This document shows, piece by piece, positions 22,736-33,705 of a stretch of 64,000 bases of DNA (positions within the stretch are counted from its first letter, which is position 1; each line of letters opens with the position of its first letter). This DNA comes from Leptobrachium leishanense (taxonomy: Eukaryota; Chordata; Amphibia; Anura; Megophryidae), in the NCBI GenBank assembly GCA_009667805.1, contig CM019064.1, forward strand, positions 76,692,400-76,756,399, written 5' to 3'. The notes below the pieces were generated by a model. It searched no databases and was not told the origin of the DNA. It saw nothing but the letters and a program-made list of their open reading frames with translations. The position numbers were made by a program, and so were the translations under genes.

Positions 22736-23569
22736 AAATTGAACTCCAGTATTCAACTCCAGTATTCCCCACTTATATACTCGCTAGAAATCATGGTAAA
22801 TTAGACCCACGAGATGCGGTGTGCGGGTCACAGGGTCTCTCGCTGTGCGTTCCGGACGCCATTACAATGACGTGTTTCCGTTTCCGGCAGCGTCGTATGG
22901 TGCACCTCCACCTCCATTTCCGGCTCTCCGTGGCTGCAGCATACTGGGCTAGACGCCGGATGATGACATCTTCCTCCATGACACGCCTTTACCTTCGCTC
23001 TCGACTTACAGCGAAGGTTCCATGTTATTCCAAACATTGGGTAATCGCATATTTTATGTACAGAGTGGTCAGGGCATTGGCGCTTTGTCCCAAAAGATCC
23101 CAGCCATCAATGGTAGTTCAATATAGGTACAGAAATGCAAGAATATATAAAAAAATATATATATATAAAAATAACGCTATTGAGTCTTTTATATATTTTA
23201 TTTATTTTTTTATATATTCTTGCATATTGACAAAGCGCCAATGCCCTGACCACTCTGTTCATAAAATATGCGATTACCCAATGTTTGGAATAACACGGAA
23301 CCTTCGCTGTAAGTCGAGAGCGAAGGTAAAGGCGTGTCATGGAGGAAGATGTCAATAATCCGGCGTCTAGCCCAGTATGCTGCAGCCACGGAGAGCCGGA
23401 AATGGAGGTGGAGGTGCACCATACGACGCTGCCGGAAACGGAAACACGTCATTGTAATGGCGTCCGGAACGCACAGCGAGAGACACTGTGACCCGCACGC
23501 CGCATCTCGTGGGTCTAATTTACCATGATTTCTAGCGAGTATATAAGTGGGGAATACTGGAGTTCAATT

Positions 23570-23615
23570 TATTCGATTGATAAGGCCTGCAGATGCAGGC
23601 AAAACGCGTCTCGAT
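23570..23615 (+). ncRNA. Hammerhead-like motif, right arm
   Basis: The mirror copy of the motif at 22690. Here GAA has become AAA (GCAGGCAAAACGCGTC), so two arms that presumably began identical have diverged at a catalytic position. Confidence 0.5.
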
Positions 23616-24286
23616 TTTATGAATTAATAAATCTTTTAATTTTATTGCATCTCCTAATTTTTATCTTTGGCCATATACCCAAGAGGCACGGTATATACCC
23701 AAGAGGCACGGAATTTGTTTGACTCTTCAAGAAGGTCAGAATTCATCTAATTCCCTGGAAGAAGTTGGCAACTTTCAGGGTTCCTATTCCGATGCTTCCT
23801 GGATCTTCAATGTGGCACTTATGAGGTGGGACCCCCTCAGATGATAAGAGGTCCAAGGCGTCACTACAGAACCACCCACCAGTGGAGGTTCTGAAATACG
23901 TGAGTGTGTCTCTCTTACATAAAATATATTCCGGTCATACAGAATTATACTATGTACTCTCTTTTTATTTTTATTTTTTGAGATACATCTACTATCAAGA
24001 TACAAAATTGCCATACGGGTGGAGTCCCCCATAAAGCGACTTAAAGGTGTACATCCAGAGTCTTGAAGACTCCCCGCTTGTGAGTGCTATAAACAATAGT
24101 GTGTGGCTAATTGTTTTCCAGTACATACTGCACAATGGTCTTTTTTCCTTTTTCTAGGATTCATGGACTAACCCTGATTTTAAGATTCACGGACTCATTT
24201 TTTATATCTGACAATTCATTATACTGTTTGTATATGTCCATATGCGCTCCCATATACCTTGGTATATTATTCATATCTAGTCTCAA

Positions 24287-26202
24287 GCCCAAAGGTATAT
24301 GCCTTGGTGCTTCTAATTGTAAGAGAATGATCCTGAATGAAGAATGTTTTGAGCTCTTGGTGACCTGCCAATCCAAAATCCTCTTGTGCCAGATGCCAGT
24401 GACATTTGGTGAGGGCCAGGCTCCGTGCCCAGAGGCAGGATCCGGTCTGCGATAATCCTAGCCACTCCAGCCATCTCTGACCAGCCAAATGCCTTTGAAG
24501 GACCGCCCTCTGCCCCATCAGCCTCATCAGCTGCCTCAGCCACCTCCTCCAGAGCATGTACCCGTCCCGGACACAAGAGGCGTAGGAGCAGGTGATTTGT
24601 TTTTATGAGTACAGGTTTTTGGGTTAATAATCTGCTATTTAACCCTTTAAGGACCAAGGGTCTTTAAAGTCCTTAATAGGTTAATTATATTTTATCCATA
24701 TTCGGTTAAATCTGGTTCATAATGTTCAATTCATTCAATACGCTTCTGAATACAAATACATCCATGTAGAATAGATTTTTACCACCTGAACCAATGCCTC
24801 TTATTTTGTACTCTAGAAGTTTTCCTTAAATATTTTTGACATGGGATTACTGTGTCTATATTCATCCTTGCTAATAATTATGACAGACAGCTATCGAACA
24901 TGTTGCAAGACCAATGAGACAACTGGATAGTATTATCATCCAATATTACTGGATTTAAATTCAAATCATATTTCTGATCTGTCCCATTATGACATGATCA
25001 ATATACCATTATACATGTTAGATAATTCATGTGTATCTTACATTACATATCTGGCATATCTTGAGGTAAAATAACATGTGGGGTCATCCGCATGACAGGT
25101 TGTAATGCTTTCCCAAGGTAATGCCATTATATTTCCCTGTTGTTCCCAGCTTCATACCTCCATAATGGTATGACTATTAGAATCATTCAACTATCATGCA
25201 CATCACCCTCAAAAGTTGTGCATGTTACCTCTCAATAGCTCCCAACCAAGCTCCATTGTATTTCCACTCATTGAAATGCATATTATTCTACCAGACTGTA
25301 GTACAGAAATTACCAAGACAGGTGTGTGTTGTGCTCAAATATTTTTAATTTTAAAGGAAATGTTTTACTCTCCAAAACTGTCATATTAGTTGCTACACAT
25401 GTACTGTGATGTGGCTAAAAGAAATTAAATAGGTGTCAATAGTCCGTCACACGAGGGAGAGATCCTATTCTTTGTCCCCATCTGCAAAATAAAAGTGCAT
25501 TCAGTGATATGGATGTCATGTCTATTATCCATACATACGGTCACAATTATAATGGGCACAATTTACTAGGTTGTGTGAATCTGTTACATATTTCCATTTC
25601 TTGGCATCATTCCTCCATGCATGTAAATATCTTTGTATGTCACATTGACATGTGTAACATAATAATTTTCTACCTAATACGATGACATAATTTAGGTAAT
25701 AAAAGAGTGATCTAACGCAAATAAAATTGCATTGTATGAATAACATGTCTGTTTATTGTGTCCTGGTCACATCATTGGTACAGTTTGCCAGTGCCAAACA
25801 TTGTGACGGTGATCATTTAGAAGGCACGTATAGTTTAAATAATGCAGAATTTGACTTACATAGTAGTGGTGAGTAAATGTTGTGTACTGTCTCTTTAAGC
25901 AGCGTCAGCCAGTGTCAAGATATACAGTGAGGAATAATCACATTATTTTCACATCCATGACTGCCCTTGAAAATCAATCACAGTCAGGGCTTGTTCAATT
26001 TCTAGGTAATAACGTGAAAACATATGTTAGCATGAATAAATAAAGGATATTTTGAAATAAGCCTCATTATTGATTGTTCAGATAGGTGTCTAATGGCAGT
26101 TATATAGGACACATGTTTGAAGCATTATTGGATCTATGTCATACATATAAATATCTCATCATGGGATACTCAGCAAACAACTGAGACACACATTTAATCA
26201 AT
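24287..26202. other. No supported gene
   Basis: 24,470-24,590 has a frame reading PSAPSASSAASATSSRACTR then PGHKRRRSR, compositionally biased and unrecognised. The rest is AT-rich and featureless. Confidence 0.35.
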
Positions 26203-26210
26203 ATGTGAAG

Positions 26211-27456
26211 CAGGGGCGGATCCAGACACAGGTTTCAGGGGGGGGTGGCAATCTCCCAGTTTTGGCTAAGAGCTGGTGTTGGGTTCCCAATGAAAGGCAG
26301 ACGTGCCTAATCACAAGCTGTGCTCATTACACTCACTCTCCCCCACAACTCATATGGATATATTGCCCCAGCTCACATGGATATATAGTGCTCCAGCTCA
26401 TATGGATATATAGTGCCCCAGCTCACATGGATATGTAGTGCCCCAGCTCACATGGATATATATTGCCGCAGCTCGCATGGATATATATTGCCCCAGCTCG
26501 CATGGATATATATTGCCCCAGCTCGCATGGATATATATTGCCCCAGATAATATGGATATATATTGCCCCAGCTCACTCATCAATATATATTGCCCCAGCT
26601 AATATGGATATATATTGCCCCAGCTCACTCATCAATATATATTGCCCCAGCTCATATGGATATATTTTGCCCCAGCTCATATGGATATATATTGCCCCAG
26701 CTCACATGGATATACATTGCCCCAGGTCATATGGATATATATTGCCCCAGCTCACATGGATATATATTGCCCCAGCTCATATGATATATATTGCCCCAGC
26801 TCACATGGATATATATTGCCCCAGATCACATGGATATATATTGCCACAGCTCATATGAATATATAGTGCTCCAGCTCACGTGGATATATATTTCCCCAGC
26901 TCATATGGATATATAGTGCCCCAGCTCACATGGATATATATAGTGCCCGGCTCACATGGATATATATTGCCCCAGCTCACTCATGGATATATAGTGCCCA
27001 GCTCACATAGATATATATATATATATTGCCCCAGCTCACTCATGGATATATATTGGCCCCAGCTCATATGGATATATATTGGCCCCAGCTCACATGGATA
27101 TGTATATATTACCCCAGCTCACTCATGGATATATATTGCCCCAGCTCATATGGATATATTGCCCCCAGCTCACATGGTCCAGTGGTCTCCTCTGCCAGCC
27201 AGCCCGGGGCATGAGTGGCAGCCGGCATGAAGCTCTGCCGCTTGCCTGGGAACCATGCGCAAGCCGTGGTCTCACGTCATCCTGGAAGTTCACGTGAACT
27301 CTGCGATCTCACGAGATCACGACTGGCTGCACTGGTCAGGTGGATCCCAGGCGAGCGGTCGAGCTTAGTGCCGTCGGCCACTCGTAGGATCGGCGGGCTG
27401 GCTCAGCAATATTTTCTCGGGGGTAATTGCCCTGTTGCCCCCCCAGATCCGCCCCG
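26211..27456. mobile_element. hAT-type MITE carrying a minisatellite
   Basis: Left end CAGGGGCGGATCCAG, right end CAGATCCGCCCCG, with the 8-bp duplication ATGTGAAG on both sides (26203-26210 and 27457-27464). Two thirds of the 1,246 bp is a minisatellite. The right part is GC-rich, with a hairpin around GATCTCACGAGATC. There is no transposase. Confidence 0.85.
26342..27178. repeat. 24-26 bp minisatellite (GCCCCAGCTCACATGGATAT)
   Basis: About 33 units of the form GCCCCAGCTCA then YATGGATATATATT, with variants carrying CTCACTCATCAATATATATT. Frames made of repeated MDIYCPSS-like peptides result from the repeat. The unit core is shared with the arrays at 13.1 and 28.7 kb. Confidence 0.92.
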
Positions 27457-27819
27457 ATGTGAAGTCCCAACCTGATGGTGTGATGTCCTGGATTTACCAT
27501 TCTCCAAAGTGCTAAGCATGATAATGTGGCCAAGTAATCCAGTTGAAAATCCAAATGCATTTTTGGTGCTACGTTTGTGCTGTACAAGCATCCTTCTTGA
27601 AGGTTGCTTCTATGTGCAGCATAAACGTAGTTTTAGCCCTCATAGGTATGTATTTCCTGTTGTGCTAATCAACAGTTTACTATATAGTTAGTTGTGCCTG
27701 ATAGGCATATGTGTCCAGGACAACATGGCCCATTTCACACAGAGTGTGGCACATCTAAATGTGCTGCCCTGCAACATATATAATACATATGCTGCAGTAA
27801 AGAAATCAAGGCATGCCAT

Positions 27820-28550
27820 CTGTGATTCCTAAACCAAAAACCAAAATGGTAGGCGCCCCCGCCTGTGCAGCAACCAACTTCCCAAAGCCAACCAGCAATC
27901 AGTGGTTTCCCCCAAACCAAAGTGCAGATATACAAAGAATATACGTATCTGGCGGCGTGATAACAATCACTATGGTTAGTCTGGATGCTCTCTTATGGTA
28001 ATGGGTCCATAAATACATGTGAAAAGAAACAGGAGAATATAATGGTGCAGTACGTAATAGACAGTAATGAGTGTATGGAGTAACACGTTTCCACTCACAA
28101 ATATAGAGCCACAACACTGGCTCTGAGTGGATCAAGGCAGGTGGGTCCTTTTCTTCTGTAGGAATAGGAAGGTGACCCGCACCTTTCTAGGCAGAAGAGA
28201 TCTTCTTTCAATCGTGGTTAGTATATAGGGATAAAGACAAGAAAAGACTTCTTCGTGCAGATCTAATAACAATAGCGCGAGTATACTAGGTGGTAATTCA
28301 CTCACATTTGATGGAGCTTAAGGACCAAGCTCTAGGTAGGAACGCCTGTGGACTTGTTGAAGGTCAAGTCCATAGAAACCTTGAACACCAAAAAACGCCG
28401 GGGACTGATGCAGATAAAAATTATAAAATTTATTAAAACAAAACTAAAATAAACAGGACCTGACGCAGCAGGTGACCCTGAAAAAAACCTGATACAACAG
28501 GTGTGCCAGTATGCGTTTCGCCACACAATGTGGCTTCATCAGCTTCGGCG
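27820..28550 (-). mobile_element. Penelope-like 3' tail fragment
   Basis: A noncoding stretch leads into AAAATTTATTAAAACAAAAC (28418-28445) and, 60 bp on, a hammerhead motif on the minus strand. The same order of tract and motif is seen at 17.2 and 22.7 kb. The limits are approximate and no protein remains. Confidence 0.5.
28502..28550 (-). ncRNA. Hammerhead ribozyme motif, one CpG mutation
   Basis: Minus strand: GCCGAAG, core CTGATGA exactly, A, stem II GCCACA/TGTGGC with a TTG loop, GAA, ACGCAT (ACGCGT with a CpG transition), A, CTGGC that pairs with GCC..AG upstream. The core is intact; stem III is weakened. Confidence 0.65.
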
Positions 28551-28554
28551 CTCG

Positions 28555-29236
28555 CCTGGGGGAACCATGTGACCAGCCGAGTTCTCGCGAGATCACGGCT
28601 GGTCAATTGTCTCCCCCAGGCAAGTGCCCAAGCTCCACACCGCCGGATGCTCAGAGGGAGCCGAGGAGGCGGCGGCAGCAGGAGCCAGGAGGTGAGCTGG
28701 GGGCAATATCCATGTGCGCTGGGGCATATCCATGAGAGCTGGGGCATATCCATGTGAGCTGGGGCATATCCATGAGAGCTGGGGCATATCCATATGTGAG
28801 CTGAGGCGCAATATATCCATATGTGAGTTGGGGCAATATATATCCATGGGTGAGCTGCTGGGGGCAATATATAATTGTGAGCTGGGGCAATATATCCATA
28901 TGTGAGCTTGGGGCAATATATATCCATGGGTGAGCTGCTGGGGGCAATATATCCAGAGCTGCTGGGGGCAATATATATCCATGTGTGCTTCCACTTTCAC
29001 TGCCTTCGAACAGGCACTGTACTTGCTGGCAGTTGGCAAAAATTTGCGTGCGAGCATAGGAGAGAGCTCCACAGCAATAAGCCTCACAGTAATGTGCGCT
29101 GTGTGTATGAGCATTCAGTGTTATATGGGAGTACTGATTTTTGAGTAAGAGTAGTTAAAAACAATCCGTAAAACTCTGGGGGGGCTGACACCATACGTTA
29201 CCGCACCGGGTGACACCAACCCTAGTGACGCCACTG
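28555..29236. mobile_element. hAT-type end with minisatellite
   Basis: The right end CCTAGTGACGCCACTG (to 29236) is the inverse of CAGTGGCGTCACTAGG, a typical hAT terminus. Upstream lie a hairpin at 28557-28624 (stem CCTGGGGGA.. around GTTCTCGCGAGATC), an inverted-sense minisatellite and a tract shared with 50.1-50.3 kb. I could not find the left terminus, so the start is arbitrary. Confidence 0.5.
28686..28985. repeat. Minisatellite, inverse of the 26-kb array
   Basis: Units GAGCTGGGGCATATCCAT and GAGCTGGGGCAATATATCCA are the reverse complement of the 26.3-kb unit, with spacer variants GGGTGAGCTGCTGGGGGCAA. The repeated-peptide frames are artefacts. Confidence 0.85.
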
Positions 29237-30277
29237 TGTGTACATGCCTGGCTATATCCATTGTGGCGTCAACTATGGTATAGGTCCCTTAGGACATGGG
29301 CTGTGCTGCATTCCTTTTAATAGGCTCGGGATCTTACGATTGGCCAGGTTATCCAAATTTGGAATTAGTAGCTTTTAGGAGTTGTTAAAATTTGTCTATT
29401 TGTGTCCCATCGATAACTTGCACCAGCACTTTATTGTATTTTCAATAACAATTTGACTTTTATGTGTCCACCTGTGAGTGTCCTCAGTTCATTGAAACTG
29501 TATCTGCTGTGGAGATTGCACTGGGGCTGGACTGCTTAATGGTGATTTAAGGAGCTGAGTGTCTGCCTTTGGATATATATATACTGTATATCAGCTAAAT
29601 ATTTTGTAGCTATGATAGGATTCGTAAACCATGCTTTTTGGTGTGCTTGGCAAAAATAGATGATGTTTTTCATGTTTAAAGAGACCTAATTCTGGAAATG
29701 TGCACCCAGGGTGATGAGCAGATGGTAGAAAAGGAAATCCTTGGGAGCCAGGATTAAAAAGCAATTTTGAGCTTCTTTAAAAACATGCTGTATACATTTA
29801 GGTCAGTTAGATTAACTCCTTTACTGCCAGCAAGATGCAAAAATAAACCCCACATACTTCTGGATTGTGTTTCATGAATAAATCTCTGATGGAAAGAAAA
29901 CTGTTTGCTTAATATTGAAGTGCTTTCTAAAAATAGCACCAGAGATTATAGATATATGTGACTTCAACCATAAAGTCACAATTGTGTATAAATAATCATA
30001 CAGTTAGATAATAATTATTATTATTATTATCCTACCGTTATTTTCAACACTACAATTTTTCCTCCTTTAATGTCATGTACACACAAGTGTTTTTTTACAT
30101 CCTGACTGGTGAATTTACACTTCAGTACTAATTTATTAGATTCATGTTACAGTTACAGTTACTTGTGGTTTATTTATGATCCTTACTTAGTCTGGGACTC
30201 TATGCAACACCTTCTTTAAGAAGGACATATGACCGTTGGCCACACAACCCTTGTGGACCCCTCCAAGGGAAGACTAT
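29237..30277. other. No supported gene; ATT microsatellite
   Basis: Apparently unique AT-rich sequence with an (ATT)n tract at 30008-30032. Nothing else recognised. Confidence 0.4.
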
Positions 30278-31191
30278 CAGGGTTATCCAAAGGGATCCGA
30301 ATTGTGGCCGAAAGGTAACCGAACAGTGAAATTCAGCATATGGTTACCTTTCCTGGCCATTCGGCTATTCAGAGAGCAGGCAGTTCGCCAAATGTTGGCA
30401 AATTGTATGCACATACGGTGCCTGTTCGAGGGCAGTGAAATCCCCATAGAGAAGCAATGCTTCATTTATTCAGAGAACAAAAACCAGCAGTGAAAAGTTG
30501 CCGAATTGCCCTACTGTTTGGTGGTTTCATTCGACAGGTTTATTCAGGCGAATCCCATAGGCTTCAATGTTAAAAATATTCCCGTTTTAATCCAATACCT
30601 AATAAACCATTTATGATAATATTCTGCAGTAAAAAGTCTCTGTTATTTATAGATTTTTTACGATCTTTTAGGAATTTTTCTGCATTTTTTTGCGAAAAAA
30701 AATGTCCGTTTGTTTTTTTAAATAGTTTTTTCTTTTTTTTGTAACAGACCTTTTTATTATCATTCATTGGATCTTATATGTAAATTTCAGACATTTTCGT
30801 TCTGTAGTTTCTTTGCAAACAGGTTCACTTTTCAAACATTGAAGTAAACTGTTTTTTTTTTCACTCCATTCGTCTGTCAGCTTTTTCCGGCGGCTGCTCT
30901 GCGCTGAGATTGACAGCTGCTCGGGTTTCTCCGGCGTGTTCGGTGGGGTTAATCCAGCTGTTTTGCAGGTTTTATAGAGTGTTCGGCGGGTTTTGCGGTA
31001 AGTGTTCGGCAGGTTGGCGGTGAGTGTTCGGTGGGTTTGCGGCAGGTTTTCCTTGCACTTCGGGGACCCTTTGGTGCTTGCTGAATACACCGCAGGGTCT
31101 TCGAAATAGGATCGCCAAATCGCGCCGATTTGAAGCGAACGAAAAGTCACCGAACATATGGTGATTTTTCGATTCTCTTTGAATAACCATG
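30278..31191 (-). mobile_element. MITE-1 copy E, reversed
   Basis: Left end CAGGGTTATCCAAAGGGATC, right end TCTCTTTGAATAACCATG, flanked by TAT on both sides (30275-30277 and 31192-31194). The internal order is opposite to copies A to D. The mid-part shows short repeats of GTTCGGCGGGTTTGCGG type. Confidence 0.85.
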
Positions 31192-31194
31192 TAT

Positions 31195-31730
31195 ATCTGT
31201 TTGAGTCAATATTTGCATAGGTTGCCAGGGCTCACCTCCTGACTACAAACCCTCTTCTCTCTTCAATGAATGCAAGGGACCGTTGCCATCCTTGACTCTA
31301 TGCATTGCAGCATCCTTCATGTTTGCCAGTGCACTGTAGGTCGTGGCAGTCCCCTGGCTACCTCATATACAGAAGGATATCTATCTGGTCTCCAGGTAGC
31401 TGGAGTTGGGTTGCACCATACATAAATGATATGCAGGTTACAGGTTTCTGTTTGATTCTTATTTTATGTCTCTGCTTTCCCTTGGAATGACCTTTGGCAG
31501 TTGTGCGTATCTTTGAGGACTGTGGCTTTCACTACTGTAAGGTTTGAATAGTATGGTGTCCTCTTCATCAATGGACTGGTTGAGGCACAAAATGATCAGG
31601 ATTGGTGTTGTTTGGATGTGCTGACATTGTTCGGTCATTTAAAATCCATGCTTGAATTCACACCGCTGTCAATACGTCTGGATCTATTTCTATGTCTATA
31701 TTTACTTGCTACTTGGACCAACCTATTATT
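31195..31730. other. No recognisable feature
   Basis: No conserved frame, repeat or element end was found. Confidence 0.4.
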
Positions 31731-32585
31731 TATTAATTTATAAACTATTTTACCAGGAAGGATACATTGAAATTTCTCTCATTTTCAAGTATGTCCTGGC
31801 TTCAAGAGTATTGAATTGTTACAGTCGTCACAGAAATGCAAAGTAATAAATTCAAGATATTAAAAACAACACAAATATACAGATTAATAGAAAATAAATA
31901 TGTAGGAAATATAGTAGGCTTGTGCACCGATTTTTTTTTCGGTTCGATTCGGTTCGATTTTTCGGATTTTTAAACCTTTCGATTCGGCTCGTTTCGACCG
32001 ATTTCTGTTTCGATTCGGTTCGGCCCGATTCGTTTTTCGTGTATATTTTTTTTCGGAATATCGACCATTTTTCGTATTTTCGTGTCACTTTGCTCGTTTT
32101 TTGTATTGACTTTTCGTAATTTCGAAAATTTTCGTTTTTCGGAATTGTACATGTTTTCGGAATATCGACCGTTTTTCGTATTTTCGTGTCACTTTGCTCG
32201 TTTTTTGTATCGACTTTTCGTAATTTCGAAAATTTTCGTTTTTTCGGAACGTCTGTTCTCGTTTCAAAGCAATAAATTTCGATTTGACACATTTCAAGTC
32301 CATTCGAAAATTCCGAAAATATTTCGTTTCGGGTCGGAAAACTTTTCGGATCTGCCATTTTCGGATCTAAAAACTTTCGGAAATTTGGCTGCATCCGAAA
32401 ACACGAATCGGGAAATTTCGTGAAAATTCCGAAATTCCGAAACCCGAAACGCACATCCCTAAAATATAGTCACTATGTTACATGTTTACAGGTGCATTCC
32501 GTATTGAGGTATGTTAACAGGGAGCTCTTAAGTGACTTTAGACTGGGGGAAGATTTGATGGCGTCTGGGAGGTTATTCCATAAAC
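31731..32585 (-). mobile_element. LINE tail fragment, split by a hAT MITE
   Basis: TTATAAACTATTTTACCAGG and the next words are the reverse complement of the tail at 16761-16850. The fragment continues to about 31914, is interrupted by the hAT MITE at 31915-32461, and resumes to about 32585 where another LINE begins. It is noncoding as far as visible. Confidence 0.5.
31915..32461. mobile_element. hAT MITE (TAGG..TTGTGCACCGA)
   Basis: A 547-bp element flanked by the 8-bp duplication AAATATAG (31907-31914 and 32462-32469). Ends TAGGCTTGTGCACCGA and CGCACATCCCTA match the hAT at 11826-16752, as do the internal TTTTCGGA-rich words. It is the short form of that family and has no coding capacity. 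Confidence 0.88.
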
Positions 32586-32610
32586 AAACTCACAAACTCA
32601 CAGCAATCCA

Positions 32611-33705
32611 TGACCTCTTCCTTTCACACTCCTTCAACCCCCTAGCTTTAACTGAAACCTGGCTAACTCCCTCTGACACGGCCTCCGTTGCTGCTCTCTC
32701 ACATGGCGGTCTACACTTGAGCCATGCCCCCAGACCGAGTGAGAGAAATGGTGGCGGGGTCGGAATCCTGCTCTCTCCCACCTGCACCTACCAGCATCTC
32801 CCTTCACCCCCATCCCTCTCCTTCTCCTCCTTCGAGACACACTGCATCCGCCTGTTCTCTCCTCTGGCCCTCAGGGTGGCAGTCATCTACCGCCCACCGG
32901 GACCAACCTCCCAGTTCTTTGACCACTTTGCTACCTGGCTTTCTCACTTCCTGTCTTCTAATCTTCCATGCCTAATTCTCGGGGACTTCAACATTCCCAT
33001 TGATGATCCTTCTGCCCCTGCTGCCTCCAAACTTCTTTCACTCACGTCCTCCCTTGGACTCACACAATCCTCCCTCCTCCCTACCCACCGCGATGGTCAT
33101 GCTATTGACCTTGTCTTTTCCAACCTCTGCTCCATTTCTGAGTTCAACTGTCTCCCTTTCCCCATCTCTGACCACCACCTTCTCTCTTTCAACCTATCTG
33201 GACTTCCTAAACACCCTGCTCCCCCACCCCGCACACACACTCGCAGAAATCTACATGCTGTGGATCCCCATCAATTCTCCAATCTACTTCACCACCTCCC
33301 TCACACCTCATCCTTCACCTGCCCTGATGCTGCCACTAATCACTACAACACTACTCTTATCTCTACTCTAGACACTCTTGCTCCTCTTCGACTCTGTAAG
33401 GCCCCACGCCGCCAGCTTCAGCCCTGGCACACCCTCCAGACTCGCTACCTGCAAAGATGCTCCCGCACTGCAGAGCGTGCCTGGAGGAAATCCCGCTCTG
33501 AAGCTGATTTTGTTCACTTCAAGTTTATTCTCCGGTCATACACCTCTGCCCTCCACTTGGCCAAACAATCCTTCTTCTCATCTCTTATATCTACGCTGTC
33601 CTCCAACCCTAAACGGCTCTGGTCCACCTTCAACGCCCTCCTCTACCCACCTGCACCACCCCTCAGCTGCCTTCAGCGCTCAAGACCTGGCAGACTACTT
33701 CCTCA
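32611..33705 (+). pseudogene. LINE endonuclease and RT N-terminus (frame 1)
   Basis: The endonuclease shows its usual blocks in order: LALTETWLTPSD, GGGVGILLS, AVIYRPPG, LILGDFNIP, RDGHAIDLVFS and ISDHHLLSF; the E of TETW and the D and N of GDFN are standard active-site residues. After a variable linker the frame ends about 33705, because a frameshift near 33660 moves the sequence into the next frame (QDLADYF continues there). No authentic start codon is present because the 5' end is truncated. In a working element the enzyme nicks target DNA to prime reverse transcription. One or few indels make this a young relic. Confidence 0.85.

Larger units (their letters stand above)
21909..24272. mobile_element. 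Inverted pair of Penelope-like sequences
   Basis: A 2,364-bp insertion flanked by the 14-bp direct repeat ATATCTAGTCTCAA (21895-21908 and 24273-24286). Arms 22033-23104 and about 23224-24277 are inverted repeats over roughly 1.05 kb with few differences, separated by about 120 bp of AT-rich spacer; the last few bases of the right arm merge into the duplication. Each arm carries a hammerhead-like motif beside a TTTATTAATTCATAAA tract. Mirror frames on opposite strands (for example those with GDSTRMAILYLDSR) arise from the symmetry and match no domain I recognise. Assignment to PLE rests on the hammerhead, the duplication length and the inverted layout. Confidence 0.7.

Noticed and set aside
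22819..23452. Mirror-image frames (TCFRFRQRRMVHLHLHFRLS) on both strands
   Set aside because: They result from the inverted repeat of the PLE pair; no domain is recognisable.
24313..24657. Possible host exon ending PGHKRRRSR
   Set aside because: Compositionally biased, overlapping frames on both strands, no family recognised and no convincing splice sites.
26398..28971. Frames with MDIYCPSSHGYILPQL peptides
   Set aside because: Translated minisatellite units of the 26-kb and 28-kb arrays.
32724..33371. Serine/proline-rich frames overlapping the LINE endonuclease
   Set aside because: They are out-of-frame shadows of a C-rich coding region with clear endonuclease blocks in another frame.
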